Shown piece by piece: positions 1 to 5,067 of a stretch of 5,067 nucleotides of DNA. Position 1 is the first letter of the stretch; each line of letters opens with the position of its first letter. The notes below the pieces were generated by a model. The model saw only the letters and a list, made by a program, of their open reading frames with translations, made no database searches and had not been told where the DNA came from. The stretch comes from CAZGMJ01 sp964649005 (GTDB lineage Bacteria > Planctomycetota > Phycisphaerae > Sedimentisphaerales > Anaerobacaceae): positions 1 to 5,067 of the forward strand of contig CAZYMD010000266.1 of NCBI GenBank assembly GCA_964649005.1, in the 5' to 3' direction. The position numbers and the translations under genes were made by a program.

Positions 1-222
1 GCCCACGAGCACGCCGAGATAAAGGCTGGAAGAAAGAGAGCCGCCGCCAAGCGTGATGCCCGACTGCAGCCACCCTGGCCCGGAGAGGTGGGCATATGCC
101 TTGAATGTCGCCCACCCGCCCTTCTTTTGCGACGAGATGATCAGTTCACGATCCTGCGCGATGCGCGGATTCATGTGCATGACCTGCTGACTGGGGGAAG
201 TCTGGCTTGACTTGTCTGCCAT
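1..222 (-). CDS. N-terminal part of a membrane protein, probably Nramp-related (3' end beyond window)
   Basis: The frame opens with ATG at 222 and is still open at the left edge, giving 74 residues. A strong AGGAGG lies 8 bases upstream, and the gap to the UroD-like stop is 26 bases, so it belongs to the same operon. The first 40 or so residues are polar and probably cytosolic. They are followed by HLSGPGWLQSGITLGGGSL (45-63) and a hydrophobic run SLYLGVLVG (66-74), the start of a first membrane helix. A GPG followed by a glycine-rich helix start resembles the first helix of Nramp/Mn2+-Fe2+ transporters, and I recall similar N-termini in planctomycete proteins annotated as Nramp-like. The metal-binding Asp-Pro-Gly-Asn of true Nramp is not seen: the comparable place reads LGGGS. 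It may therefore carry something other than a divalent metal. Assignment from so short a fragment is tentative; that it is a real gene is well supported. Confidence 0.6.
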   Translation of the reverse strand, partial: MADKSSQTSPSQQVMHMNPRIAQDRELIISSQKKGGWATFKAYAHLSGPGWLQSGITLGGGSLSSSLYLGVLVG

Positions 223-230
223 GTTCTCGG

Positions 231-236
231 CCTCCT
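231..236 (-). promoter_or_regulatory. Ribosome binding site of the Nramp-like gene
   Basis: The minus strand reads AGGAGG, a full consensus site, 8 bases before the ATG at 222. It sits in the 26-base gap after the UroD-like stop, and it selects this ATG over the in-frame Met codons at residues 15 and 17. Confidence 0.8.
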
Positions 237-248
237 GTTTCAATCCTT

Positions 249-1232
249 TTAGTTATTCCTGGATAAGATGTACTGCTTTGTTTCAAGCACCATCTCTGGA
301 TCTGTTTCATAAGGCAAACAGCCCGTACCAATACAAACGAGCCGTCTATTCTCTGCAAGGGCGACAACTCTGTCAACTTCCTTTTTCATCACCTCAGCGT
401 TTTTCGAGACCATCGGGCGAGGGTCCATATTGATGCGAACCGTAATATCAGGCTGAGCCTCCATCCTCTTCATAAACGCCCGCTGATCCGTCGCAACAGG
501 ACAACAGACATATCCCGTGCCCGTTTGGAGGATGTAATCCAGGATCGGATATGTATCCCCGCCAAGAATGCAGGGAACCGCATGTTCGACGATAGCAGCG
601 GTTTCTGTCATGATGCGTTTGAGAGGTTCGAGCTCAATATCGCGAAAGTTATCGGGCGAAAGCAGCGGAGGCGCCGCCGCCGACTCGAAAAACGCAATAT
701 CCAGCCCCCGCCGAACCACCTCCCGACAGAACTCGACCTGCCCATCCACAAGATGCTCCAGAGCAGCAGCTACAGAAGCCGGTTCTGTGTAAACCTCACA
801 GAGCAAATTCTCAAAGCCCATCAGATTCGTAGCCAGCGAAAATGGACCGCTCAAAGGGACTCGAACGTTGGCCTGCGGACATTCGGCGGCAATCCGCTCA
901 GCTACGTCGAGCACTATTGGAATACGACCATCACGCCCCGGATCAAAAGCCTCCAGGCCCATCAGTTCCTGAGTAGTTGAAAAAGGGTGCGCAGAAATGG
1001 CTGGGATTCCATTGCCAGACGGTTCCTGGACCTTTGCCCCATAGGCCTCCGCTTCGAGGTTATAAATGTCTATCCCCACCACAACCGGATTATGTTCATA
1101 CAGTCGATAGGCTTCGATATGGCCCTGCGCGAGTAAATCGGGATCGCGCGAGACATCCCACGGGCTTCGCTCGATAACACGTGCGGCGTGCTCGTAGATC
1201 GAAGGAGCAAAAAGAATTTGTCGTGCCGGCAT
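249..1232 (-). CDS. Uroporphyrinogen decarboxylase / corrinoid methyltransferase superfamily protein
   Basis: A 327-residue protein from the ATG at 1232 (333 from the ATG at 1250). I prefer 1232 because AGAAGG sits 7 bases before it, while the upstream ATG has no recognisable site. Numbering from 1232, features of the UroD/MtaA/CmuA fold are GIDIYNLEAEAYG (53-65), VPLSGPFSLATNL (125-137, like the GPF segment of MtaA-type methyltransferases), FFESAAAPPLLSP near 182-193, CILGGDTYP (221-229), NMDPRP (268-273) and GTGCLPYETDPE (302-313) with Cys305. True UroD makes coproporphyrinogen III; MtaA/MtbA relatives move methyl groups between corrinoid proteins and thiols using a zinc site built from His-X-Cys and a later Cys. 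Here the His-X-Cys place reads Cys-Ile-Leu, so a standard zinc site is doubtful. Placement among transport and dehydrogenase genes, with no haem gene nearby, argues against haem synthesis and for a catabolic role. No corrinoid protein is in the window. The exact reaction is unknown. Confidence 0.88.
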   Translation of the reverse strand: MPARQILFAPSIYEHAARVIERSPWDVSRDPDLLAQGHIEAYRLYEHNPVVVGIDIYNLEAEAYGAKVQEPSGNGIPAISAHPFSTTQELMGLEAFDPGRDGRIPIVLDVAERIAAECPQANVRVPLSGPFSLATNLMGFENLLCEVYTEPASVAAALEHLVDGQVEFCREVVRRGLDIAFFESAAAPPLLSPDNFRDIELEPLKRIMTETAAIVEHAVPCILGGDTYPILDYILQTGTGYVCCPVATDQRAFMKRMEAQPDITVRINMDPRPMVSKNAEVMKKEVDRVVALAENRRLVCIGTGCLPYETDPEMVLETKQYILSRNN

Positions 1233-1239
1233 ATTGAGA

Positions 1240-1245
1240 CCTTCT
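1240..1245 (-). promoter_or_regulatory. Ribosome binding site favouring the internal ATG of the UroD-like gene
   Basis: The minus strand reads AGAAGG, 7 bases before the ATG at 1232. The alternative ATG at 1250 is preceded by GATCAATAGA, which has no good match to the anti-Shine-Dalgarno sequence. This makes the gap to the dehydrogenase stop 34 bases rather than 16. Confidence 0.6.
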
Positions 1246-1266
1246 ATCATTCTATTGATCGCACAC

Positions 1267-2181
1267 TTATTGACCAGGCCGATCCTTGCGTTTGGCCCTT
1301 CTGCGAATCTCCCTTATAACCGCAGCGTTGTCCAAATCCCCATCGCCCGCCTGAATCGCCCCATCCAGAATATCGAGATGAGTTTTCGAAAGGGCCAATT
1401 CCTGCCCCGCCTGCTTTGCGTATTTAAGAATAAGCGACACATCCTTGCGATGCTGACGAATACGCGACTGAGGCGCAAAATCGCCCGACAGCATTTTATC
1501 GCCCTTGGCGTCCATAGCCGCTGAATAAGCAGGCGAAACCTTTAGCACATCAAGAAAGGCCTCTAAGTCCAACCCCAATTTCTCAGCAAAGACAAGCCCC
1601 TCAGCTAATGCAACCCGATTAAGCCCCAGAACCAGATTGCTCGCCAGCTTGGCTTTCGAGCCGCTGCCGGATAGCCCCAGATAGAACACCTTTGGGCTCA
1701 GAACATCGAACAAATCCAGGCACTTCTCGAAAGCCACCGAATCCCCCCCCACCATGAGAACCGCCTGCCCTTCTTTTACCTGCAAGCTGGACCCTGAGAT
1801 CGTCGCATCTAAAAAAGAAACACCTCGCTCACCCAAACGCCCTGAGAGGGCCGCCGTCTGATCCGGATCGCCCGTAGTCGTATCTATAATACAGTCAGGC
1901 AGCGATTCGGCCTGAAGAATACCATCTGAACCTTCGACAACCTCCAACACCACCGAAGTATCAGGCAGCGAGAGAATAAGCCGACTCACCTGGCCTGCAA
2001 GATGTGCCAAGCTATCAGCAGATTGGACACCGAGCCTCTCTGCGTGTGCAACTCTTGCTCCGTCGATGTCAAAGCCAACAACCTCGTAGCCACCTCCGAC
2101 CAAACGCTCTGCAATAGCCGTCCCGACAAGACCAAGGCCCACTAATCCGATCTTCTCACACTGACTATCCTCTTGTGGCAC
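1267..2181 (-). CDS. NAD-binding beta-hydroxyacid dehydrogenase (3-hydroxyisobutyrate dehydrogenase / tartronate semialdehyde reductase family)
   Basis: The 304-residue product has the usual length and layout of the beta-hydroxyacid dehydrogenase family. An N-terminal Rossmann domain carries IGLVGLGLVGTAIAERL (11-27, GLGLVG at 15-20). Asp38 at the end of the second strand suggests NAD rather than NADP. The substrate-binding signature is DATISGSSLQVKEG (125-138). The catalytic-lysine motif is GSGSKAKLASN (172-182), with Lys178 and Asn182. A later KD pair (246-247) also fits. Family members interconvert a beta-hydroxy acid and its semialdehyde, for example tartronate semialdehyde with glycerate or 3-hydroxyisobutyrate with methylmalonate semialdehyde; which one applies here is not determinable. 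The start is GTG at 2181, preceded at 7 bases by a strong GGGAGG. Only 17 bases separate it from the symporter stop, so the two are surely co-transcribed. A run of eight G (1743-1750 on the plus strand as C) interrupts neither frame nor motif. The C-terminus is unusually basic (RRRAKRKDR). Confidence 0.93.
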   Translation of the reverse strand: MPQEDSQCEKIGLVGLGLVGTAIAERLVGGGYEVVGFDIDGARVAHAERLGVQSADSLAHLAGQVSRLILSLPDTSVVLEVVEGSDGILQAESLPDCIIDTTTGDPDQTAALSGRLGERGVSFLDATISGSSLQVKEGQAVLMVGGDSVAFEKCLDLFDVLSPKVFYLGLSGSGSKAKLASNLVLGLNRVALAEGLVFAEKLGLDLEAFLDVLKVSPAYSAAMDAKGDKMLSGDFAPQSRIRQHRKDVSLILKYAKQAGQELALSKTHLDILDGAIQAGDGDLDNAAVIREIRRRAKRKDRPGQ

Positions 2182-2188
2182 GGTTCAT

Positions 2189-2194
2189 CCTCCC
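2189..2194 (-). promoter_or_regulatory. Ribosome binding site fixing a GTG start
   Basis: The minus strand reads GGGAGG here, with GGAGG 7 bases before the GTG at 2181. An ATG overlaps the end of this site but is out of frame and stops after seven codons, so the GTG is the real start of the dehydrogenase. Confidence 0.8.
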
Positions 2195-2198
2195 GATC

Positions 2199-3857
2199 CT
2201 AAAAATTCAAAATCGCGTACATTACTGCGACGCAAGCCAGACAAATCGCCAGAGTAATCAAAAAACCCACCCATGACTGCCGTGATGGTTTAACGATGAA
2301 GAATCCCCCCGCCGTAACCAATCGTGTCGATGGCGGGATAGCTTCGTCGAAGGATAGTTCGAGCTTCTCTTCCTGACCGATGGGCGTATAGATCCTCTTG
2401 AAGAAATCCTCGACCATTTTACGCTCGGGCACAGCGCTCAAGAGACTGCCCGCCACCCCTCCGATGATTCCCATAACGATTGGAATACCAATAGTGACAG
2501 TCCTGGGACAGTGCAGGATATAGCGTGTAAGAATGAATGACGCAACCGCCATTATCGCGCCTGCGAAAACGCCTGTAGTATTCATCCGCCGCCAGAGAAT
2601 ACCCATCGCAGTGCAGATTCCAATCAGACTGAGGATATTGAAATAGTCCAGCAGAGTCCTGACGATACTGCTCCGCATCCCGATTGCCACAACCACAGCT
2701 ATCATGGCAATGACAACACCAATTCGGCGAGTGAAGGTGACGAGCTGCTCGTCGGTTGCATCTGGCTTGATATGGGTTCTATAGATGTTCTGGGAAAATA
2801 GCCCCGCCACAGTGACCTGAACGGCATCGCCCGAAGACATCGCCGCCGCCATAATGCAGGCGAGCATAACACCCTGCAGAACAGGAGACAGCAAAAGCCT
2901 GATGGAATCGCCGAATGCCGTCTCCGGATTTACGGTTAAACCCGAGTTAATCAGGTAGACGAGCCAGGCGAGCCCGAGCAGGGACCAGCCGATAGTGCAG
3001 ACGCGCTTAAGAACGTTGCCGTAGGTGAATCCGATACGCCCCTGCCACTCGGTCCTGCCCGCACCGCAGACACTGATCAGGTGTGGAAAAGCCAGCGCCG
3101 TCAGTGGCGCATTAATACAAAGCAGCAGCACGGTCCAGATATCGAAAGCCTTGGGGTCGAAAAGACGCATGATACTCGGATCCTGTGCCTGCCGTGCCGT
3201 AAGTGTTTCGAGCATGCCGGAGATCCCACCAACTTGAGGCAACCGCAGCGCCGCAGGGATAGCAATGAAGGACAGCGCGATAATCATCAGTCCCTGTATC
3301 ATATCGGTGCGAATCGCAGCGATGATACCGCCCCAGTAGCTGTATATAAGGAAAACCACCGTCGAAACAAGTAGAATGCCAAAAAACCAGGCGTCGCTTT
3401 CCTTGCCCATCATCCCCTGAACGGTTCGAGTCGTCGCGAGCATAACGCCGCCAAGAAAAACGATCATTCCCGCCGAGGCAACGATGATATATAAAACACT
3501 CGCCGCCTTGCCGAAACGCTTTTCGTAGAAGTCCGCCATAGTCAAATACCGCATACGTCTGACAATCGGAGCGATCAACCAGTAGAAAGGTGTCCCGAAC
3601 AGCCACATCCACGATATCCACACCCCCGATGCGCCGGTCTTAACGGTCGCCGTGACAACGCCCGCCGCGTTGCCTGGATGCGTGCCTGCGCCGAAGGCGT
3701 GCATAATCATCGAGAGCGAGCCGAATTGGCGATTGCCCAGAAGGTATCCCTCCTGGTTGGTAATGCCGCGTTTGGACCACCAACCCATCAGCAGCATGCC
3801 CGCAAAGTACAGTATCAGGACGATCCAGATCGCATAGTGCAGGCCGAGCAACTCCAT
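2199..3857 (-). CDS. Sodium:solute symporter (SSS family) permease
   Basis: This 552-residue inner-membrane protein has about 14 hydrophobic segments by eye (near residues 7-27, 46-70, 75-98, 119-142, 155-174, 184-202, 238-262, 283-304, 321-345, 377-394, 402-420, 427-446, 452-476 and 528-550), matching the 14-helix SSS/SGLT fold and normal family length. Family signatures are GYLLGNRQFG (37-46) after the first helix, SYWGGIIAAIRTDMIQG (173-189), and the helix-8 stretch AAAMSSGDA (337-345) followed by SQNIYR (355-360). By alignment with the Vibrio galactose transporter, Ala338, Ser341 and Ser342 fall at the Na2 sodium site, so sodium coupling is likely. The family carries sugars, polyols, carboxylates, amino acids and vitamins; the substrate cannot be read from sequence, though the flanking dehydrogenases favour a sugar, polyol or sugar acid. 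The ATG at 3857 has a TAAGGA site 7 bases upstream and the stop is TAG. A long hydrophilic stretch (about 477-525) lies before the last helix. Confidence 0.95.
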   Translation of the reverse strand: MELLGLHYAIWIVLILYFAGMLLMGWWSKRGITNQEGYLLGNRQFGSLSMIMHAFGAGTHPGNAAGVVTATVKTGASGVWISWMWLFGTPFYWLIAPIVRRMRYLTMADFYEKRFGKAASVLYIIVASAGMIVFLGGVMLATTRTVQGMMGKESDAWFFGILLVSTVVFLIYSYWGGIIAAIRTDMIQGLMIIALSFIAIPAALRLPQVGGISGMLETLTARQAQDPSIMRLFDPKAFDIWTVLLLCINAPLTALAFPHLISVCGAGRTEWQGRIGFTYGNVLKRVCTIGWSLLGLAWLVYLINSGLTVNPETAFGDSIRLLLSPVLQGVMLACIMAAAMSSGDAVQVTVAGLFSQNIYRTHIKPDATDEQLVTFTRRIGVVIAMIAVVVAIGMRSSIVRTLLDYFNILSLIGICTAMGILWRRMNTTGVFAGAIMAVASFILTRYILHCPRTVTIGIPIVMGIIGGVAGSLLSAVPERKMVEDFFKRIYTPIGQEEKLELSFDEAIPPSTRLVTAGGFFIVKPSRQSWVGFLITLAICLACVAVMYAILNF

Positions 3858-3864
3858 GTAAGCA

Positions 3865-3870
3865 TCCTTA
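3865..3870 (-). promoter_or_regulatory. Ribosome binding site of the symporter gene
   Basis: The minus strand reads TAAGGA here, 7 bases before the ATG at 3857. It lies in the 53-base gap after the oxidoreductase stop and supports the chosen start. I see no convincing -35/-10 pair or terminator hairpin in that gap. Confidence 0.7.
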
Positions 3871-3910
3871 CAGTCGTTTCATCGAGCGACCCCATAGGCT
3901 GCCAAACGGA

Positions 3911-5067
3911 TTAGATAAGCTCTATGGGCACTTCAACGCCGGCTTTTTCAGCCGAGACGTACGCCGAGTATATAGTAAGGATGCAGTCCGCCGCAAGAGA
4001 GCTGTTGCTCTCTACAGCCTCTCCATACGCGATGCTGCGATAGAAGGCCTCCATTTCCTGTGGATAGCCCGTGAACCAGTCTTCATCAGGAGATGGGGCC
4101 TGCCACCCCTGTTTGGTCCCGATCTTCTCGACGGTGTAGATGTCCTTGAAGTTGGCCTCGACCGGGTTGTACGTCTGCATTGACGTGTTGGGATTGATAT
4201 TGCAAACGCTGCGATGGTTGTTAGCCGCGATTTCCAGCCAGTTATGAATCCCGCCCAGAATAATGTCGGATGCGAAAATGTCCGCGATAGTCCCGTCTTC
4301 GAAGGTAATGTGCATCACCGAAAAATCGTCTATATCGTGGTAATCGCACCGTATATGCCCCTCATCCCGAAAGTTCTTCAGCCGTGTTATCGCATGAGTA
4401 TGGGCCGAGACAGCCTTTGGCCTGATAGGCTTGCCATCACGGGCAATACCTTCGACGCGTTTGAGATAAAGCCCCGCAGTCAGTGGGTGACACCCCTTGC
4501 CTATCATCACACCACCGCCGGAAAATTTCCAGTAAGCATAGGTAGCCGCGTGCGAGCCCGAGTGGGCCTCTTCCCCATGAATCCAGAGTATCTGCGAGCC
4601 TGTCTTCTCAATTACCTCGCGTTCCTTCTGGATAGACGGAGCGTATACCCAGTTTTCAGCGTACAGAATACAGCCTTTGCTCTTCTTCTCGGCATCGATC
4701 ATTCTCTGCACGCTCGCGACAGCGTGATCGAGCGCATCCTGCTTGCAGAATGTATCACCGTTGAACTCTTCTGAACCATCGCCGAAGTAGCCCGTCAGCG
4801 GTTTTTCCACGATGGCGAATTTATCACGCTCCAGTGCCGCCACAGCAATCGGCTCGTGCGCCACCGGAGGCGTGCAAACATGCACCACATCCACATCCTC
4901 TATCAGTTGCTCCAGCGAATCGTATGCCGTGATGGACCTCTTCTTCGCATACTCAGCCCCCTGGCCTGTATCCGCAGCGAAGACGCCCCTGACTTCGACA
5001 TTTGTCCCGAAGACCTTCTTGAGCGATTCATAATGAAAGGTGGCGGCGAAACCAGCACCAACAATAC
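3911..5067 (-). CDS. Gfo/Idh/MocA family NAD(P)-dependent oxidoreductase (5' end cut by window edge)
   Basis: The frame is open from the right window edge to a TAA at 3911-3913, giving 384 visible residues; probably only a few N-terminal residues are missing. It opens on a Rossmann strand and loop, IVGAGFAATFHYESL, with the dinucleotide-binding GAGFAA at visible residues 3-8 and an acidic residue (D32) at the end of the second strand. HVCTPP (62-67) and the EKP motif (87-89, catalytic Lys88) are classic for the family. The C-terminal domain has YAENWVYAP (136-144) and GGGVMIGKGCHPL (183-195), where His193 matches the catalytic His of inositol dehydrogenase. The Asp normally four residues before it is Gly189. 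An insertion of roughly 25 residues follows EKPL. Members are cytoplasmic enzymes that oxidise or reduce sugars, polyols or their acids; the substrate here is unknown. A GTG at 4894 could be called as a start, but it would delete most of the Rossmann fold, so it is not the true start. The gene lies 53 bases upstream of the symporter gene, probably in the same transcript. Confidence 0.93.
   Translation of the reverse strand, partial: IVGAGFAATFHYESLKKVFGTNVEVRGVFAADTGQGAEYAKKRSITAYDSLEQLIEDVDVVHVCTPPVAHEPIAVAALERDKFAIVEKPLTGYFGDGSEEFNGDTFCKQDALDHAVASVQRMIDAEKKSKGCILYAENWVYAPSIQKEREVIEKTGSQILWIHGEEAHSGSHAATYAYWKFSGGGVMIGKGCHPLTAGLYLKRVEGIARDGKPIRPKAVSAHTHAITRLKNFRDEGHIRCDYHDIDDFSVMHITFEDGTIADIFASDIILGGIHNWLEIAANNHRSVCNINPNTSMQTYNPVEANFKDIYTVEKIGTKQGWQAPSPDEDWFTGYPQEMEAFYRSIAYGEAVESNSSLAADCILTIYSAYVSAEKAGVEVPIELI

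Noticed and set aside
146..376. Minus-strand 76-codon frame spanning the junction of the UroD-like and Nramp-like genes
   Set aside because: It overlaps both real genes out of frame and its translation is not protein-like.
525..980. Plus-strand open frame of 151 codons
   Set aside because: It lies wholly inside the UroD-like gene on the opposite strand, has no recognisable domain and an Arg-rich low-complexity stretch; it is an antisense shadow.
2167..2190. ATG overlapping the ribosome site of the dehydrogenase, a possible leader peptide
   Set aside because: It opens only seven codons before a TAG and is explained by chance overlap with the GGGAGGATG sequence; no attenuator hairpin is visible.
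3112..3621. Minus-strand open frame of 169 codons in another frame of the symporter gene
   Set aside because: It overlaps a clear SSS transporter in the same direction, and its translation has no membrane segments or known motifs.
3858..3910. Largest intergenic gap, checked for promoter, terminator or riboswitch
   Set aside because: Only 53 bases, with no stable hairpin, U-tract or convincing -35/-10 pair; it holds just the symporter ribosome site.
4214..4774. Plus-strand open frame of 186 codons
   Set aside because: It is antisense to the conserved Gfo/Idh coding sequence and shows no family motif or supporting ribosome site.

Overview
The window looks like the interior of one catabolic-type operon on the minus strand of a bacterial chromosome of moderate GC. 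All five genes point the same way. They read from high to low coordinates with gaps of only 17 to 53 bases, and nearly every start has a clear Shine-Dalgarno site. Plus-strand open frames are shadows of these genes. The gene mix (Gfo/Idh/MocA oxidoreductase, sodium:solute symporter, UroD-like protein, Nramp-like membrane protein) resembles sugar- and polyol-utilisation loci of the Planctomycetes-Verrucomicrobia-Lentisphaerae group, particularly anaerobic Phycisphaerae-like planctomycetes. That placement is an inference from gene content and general style; there is no rRNA or other marker here.

Layout in transcription order: (1) 5067-3911, a Gfo/Idh/MocA oxidoreductase lacking only the few residues cut off by the window edge; (2) 3857-2199, a 552-residue sodium:solute symporter; (3) 2181-1267, a 304-residue NAD-dependent dehydrogenase of the 3-hydroxyisobutyrate/tartronate-semialdehyde reductase family, starting at GTG; (4) 1232 (or 1250)-249, a member of the uroporphyrinogen decarboxylase/corrinoid methyltransferase superfamily; (5) 222-1, the first 74 residues of a membrane protein that looks Nramp-related and runs off the left edge.

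A reasonable but unproven reading is that the symporter imports a small organic solute, the two dehydrogenases oxidise or reduce it or its breakdown products, and the UroD-like protein acts on a methyl or carboxyl group of an intermediate. The substrate cannot be named from the sequence. No promoter, terminator, RNA gene, repeat array, mobile element or CRISPR was seen, and no gap between genes exceeds 53 bases. The most interesting points are departures from family consensus: a missing catalytic Asp and an insertion in the Gfo/Idh protein, an altered metal motif in the UroD-like protein, and the lack of an Nramp metal motif in the last gene. I found no clear new system, only an uncharacterised combination of known families.
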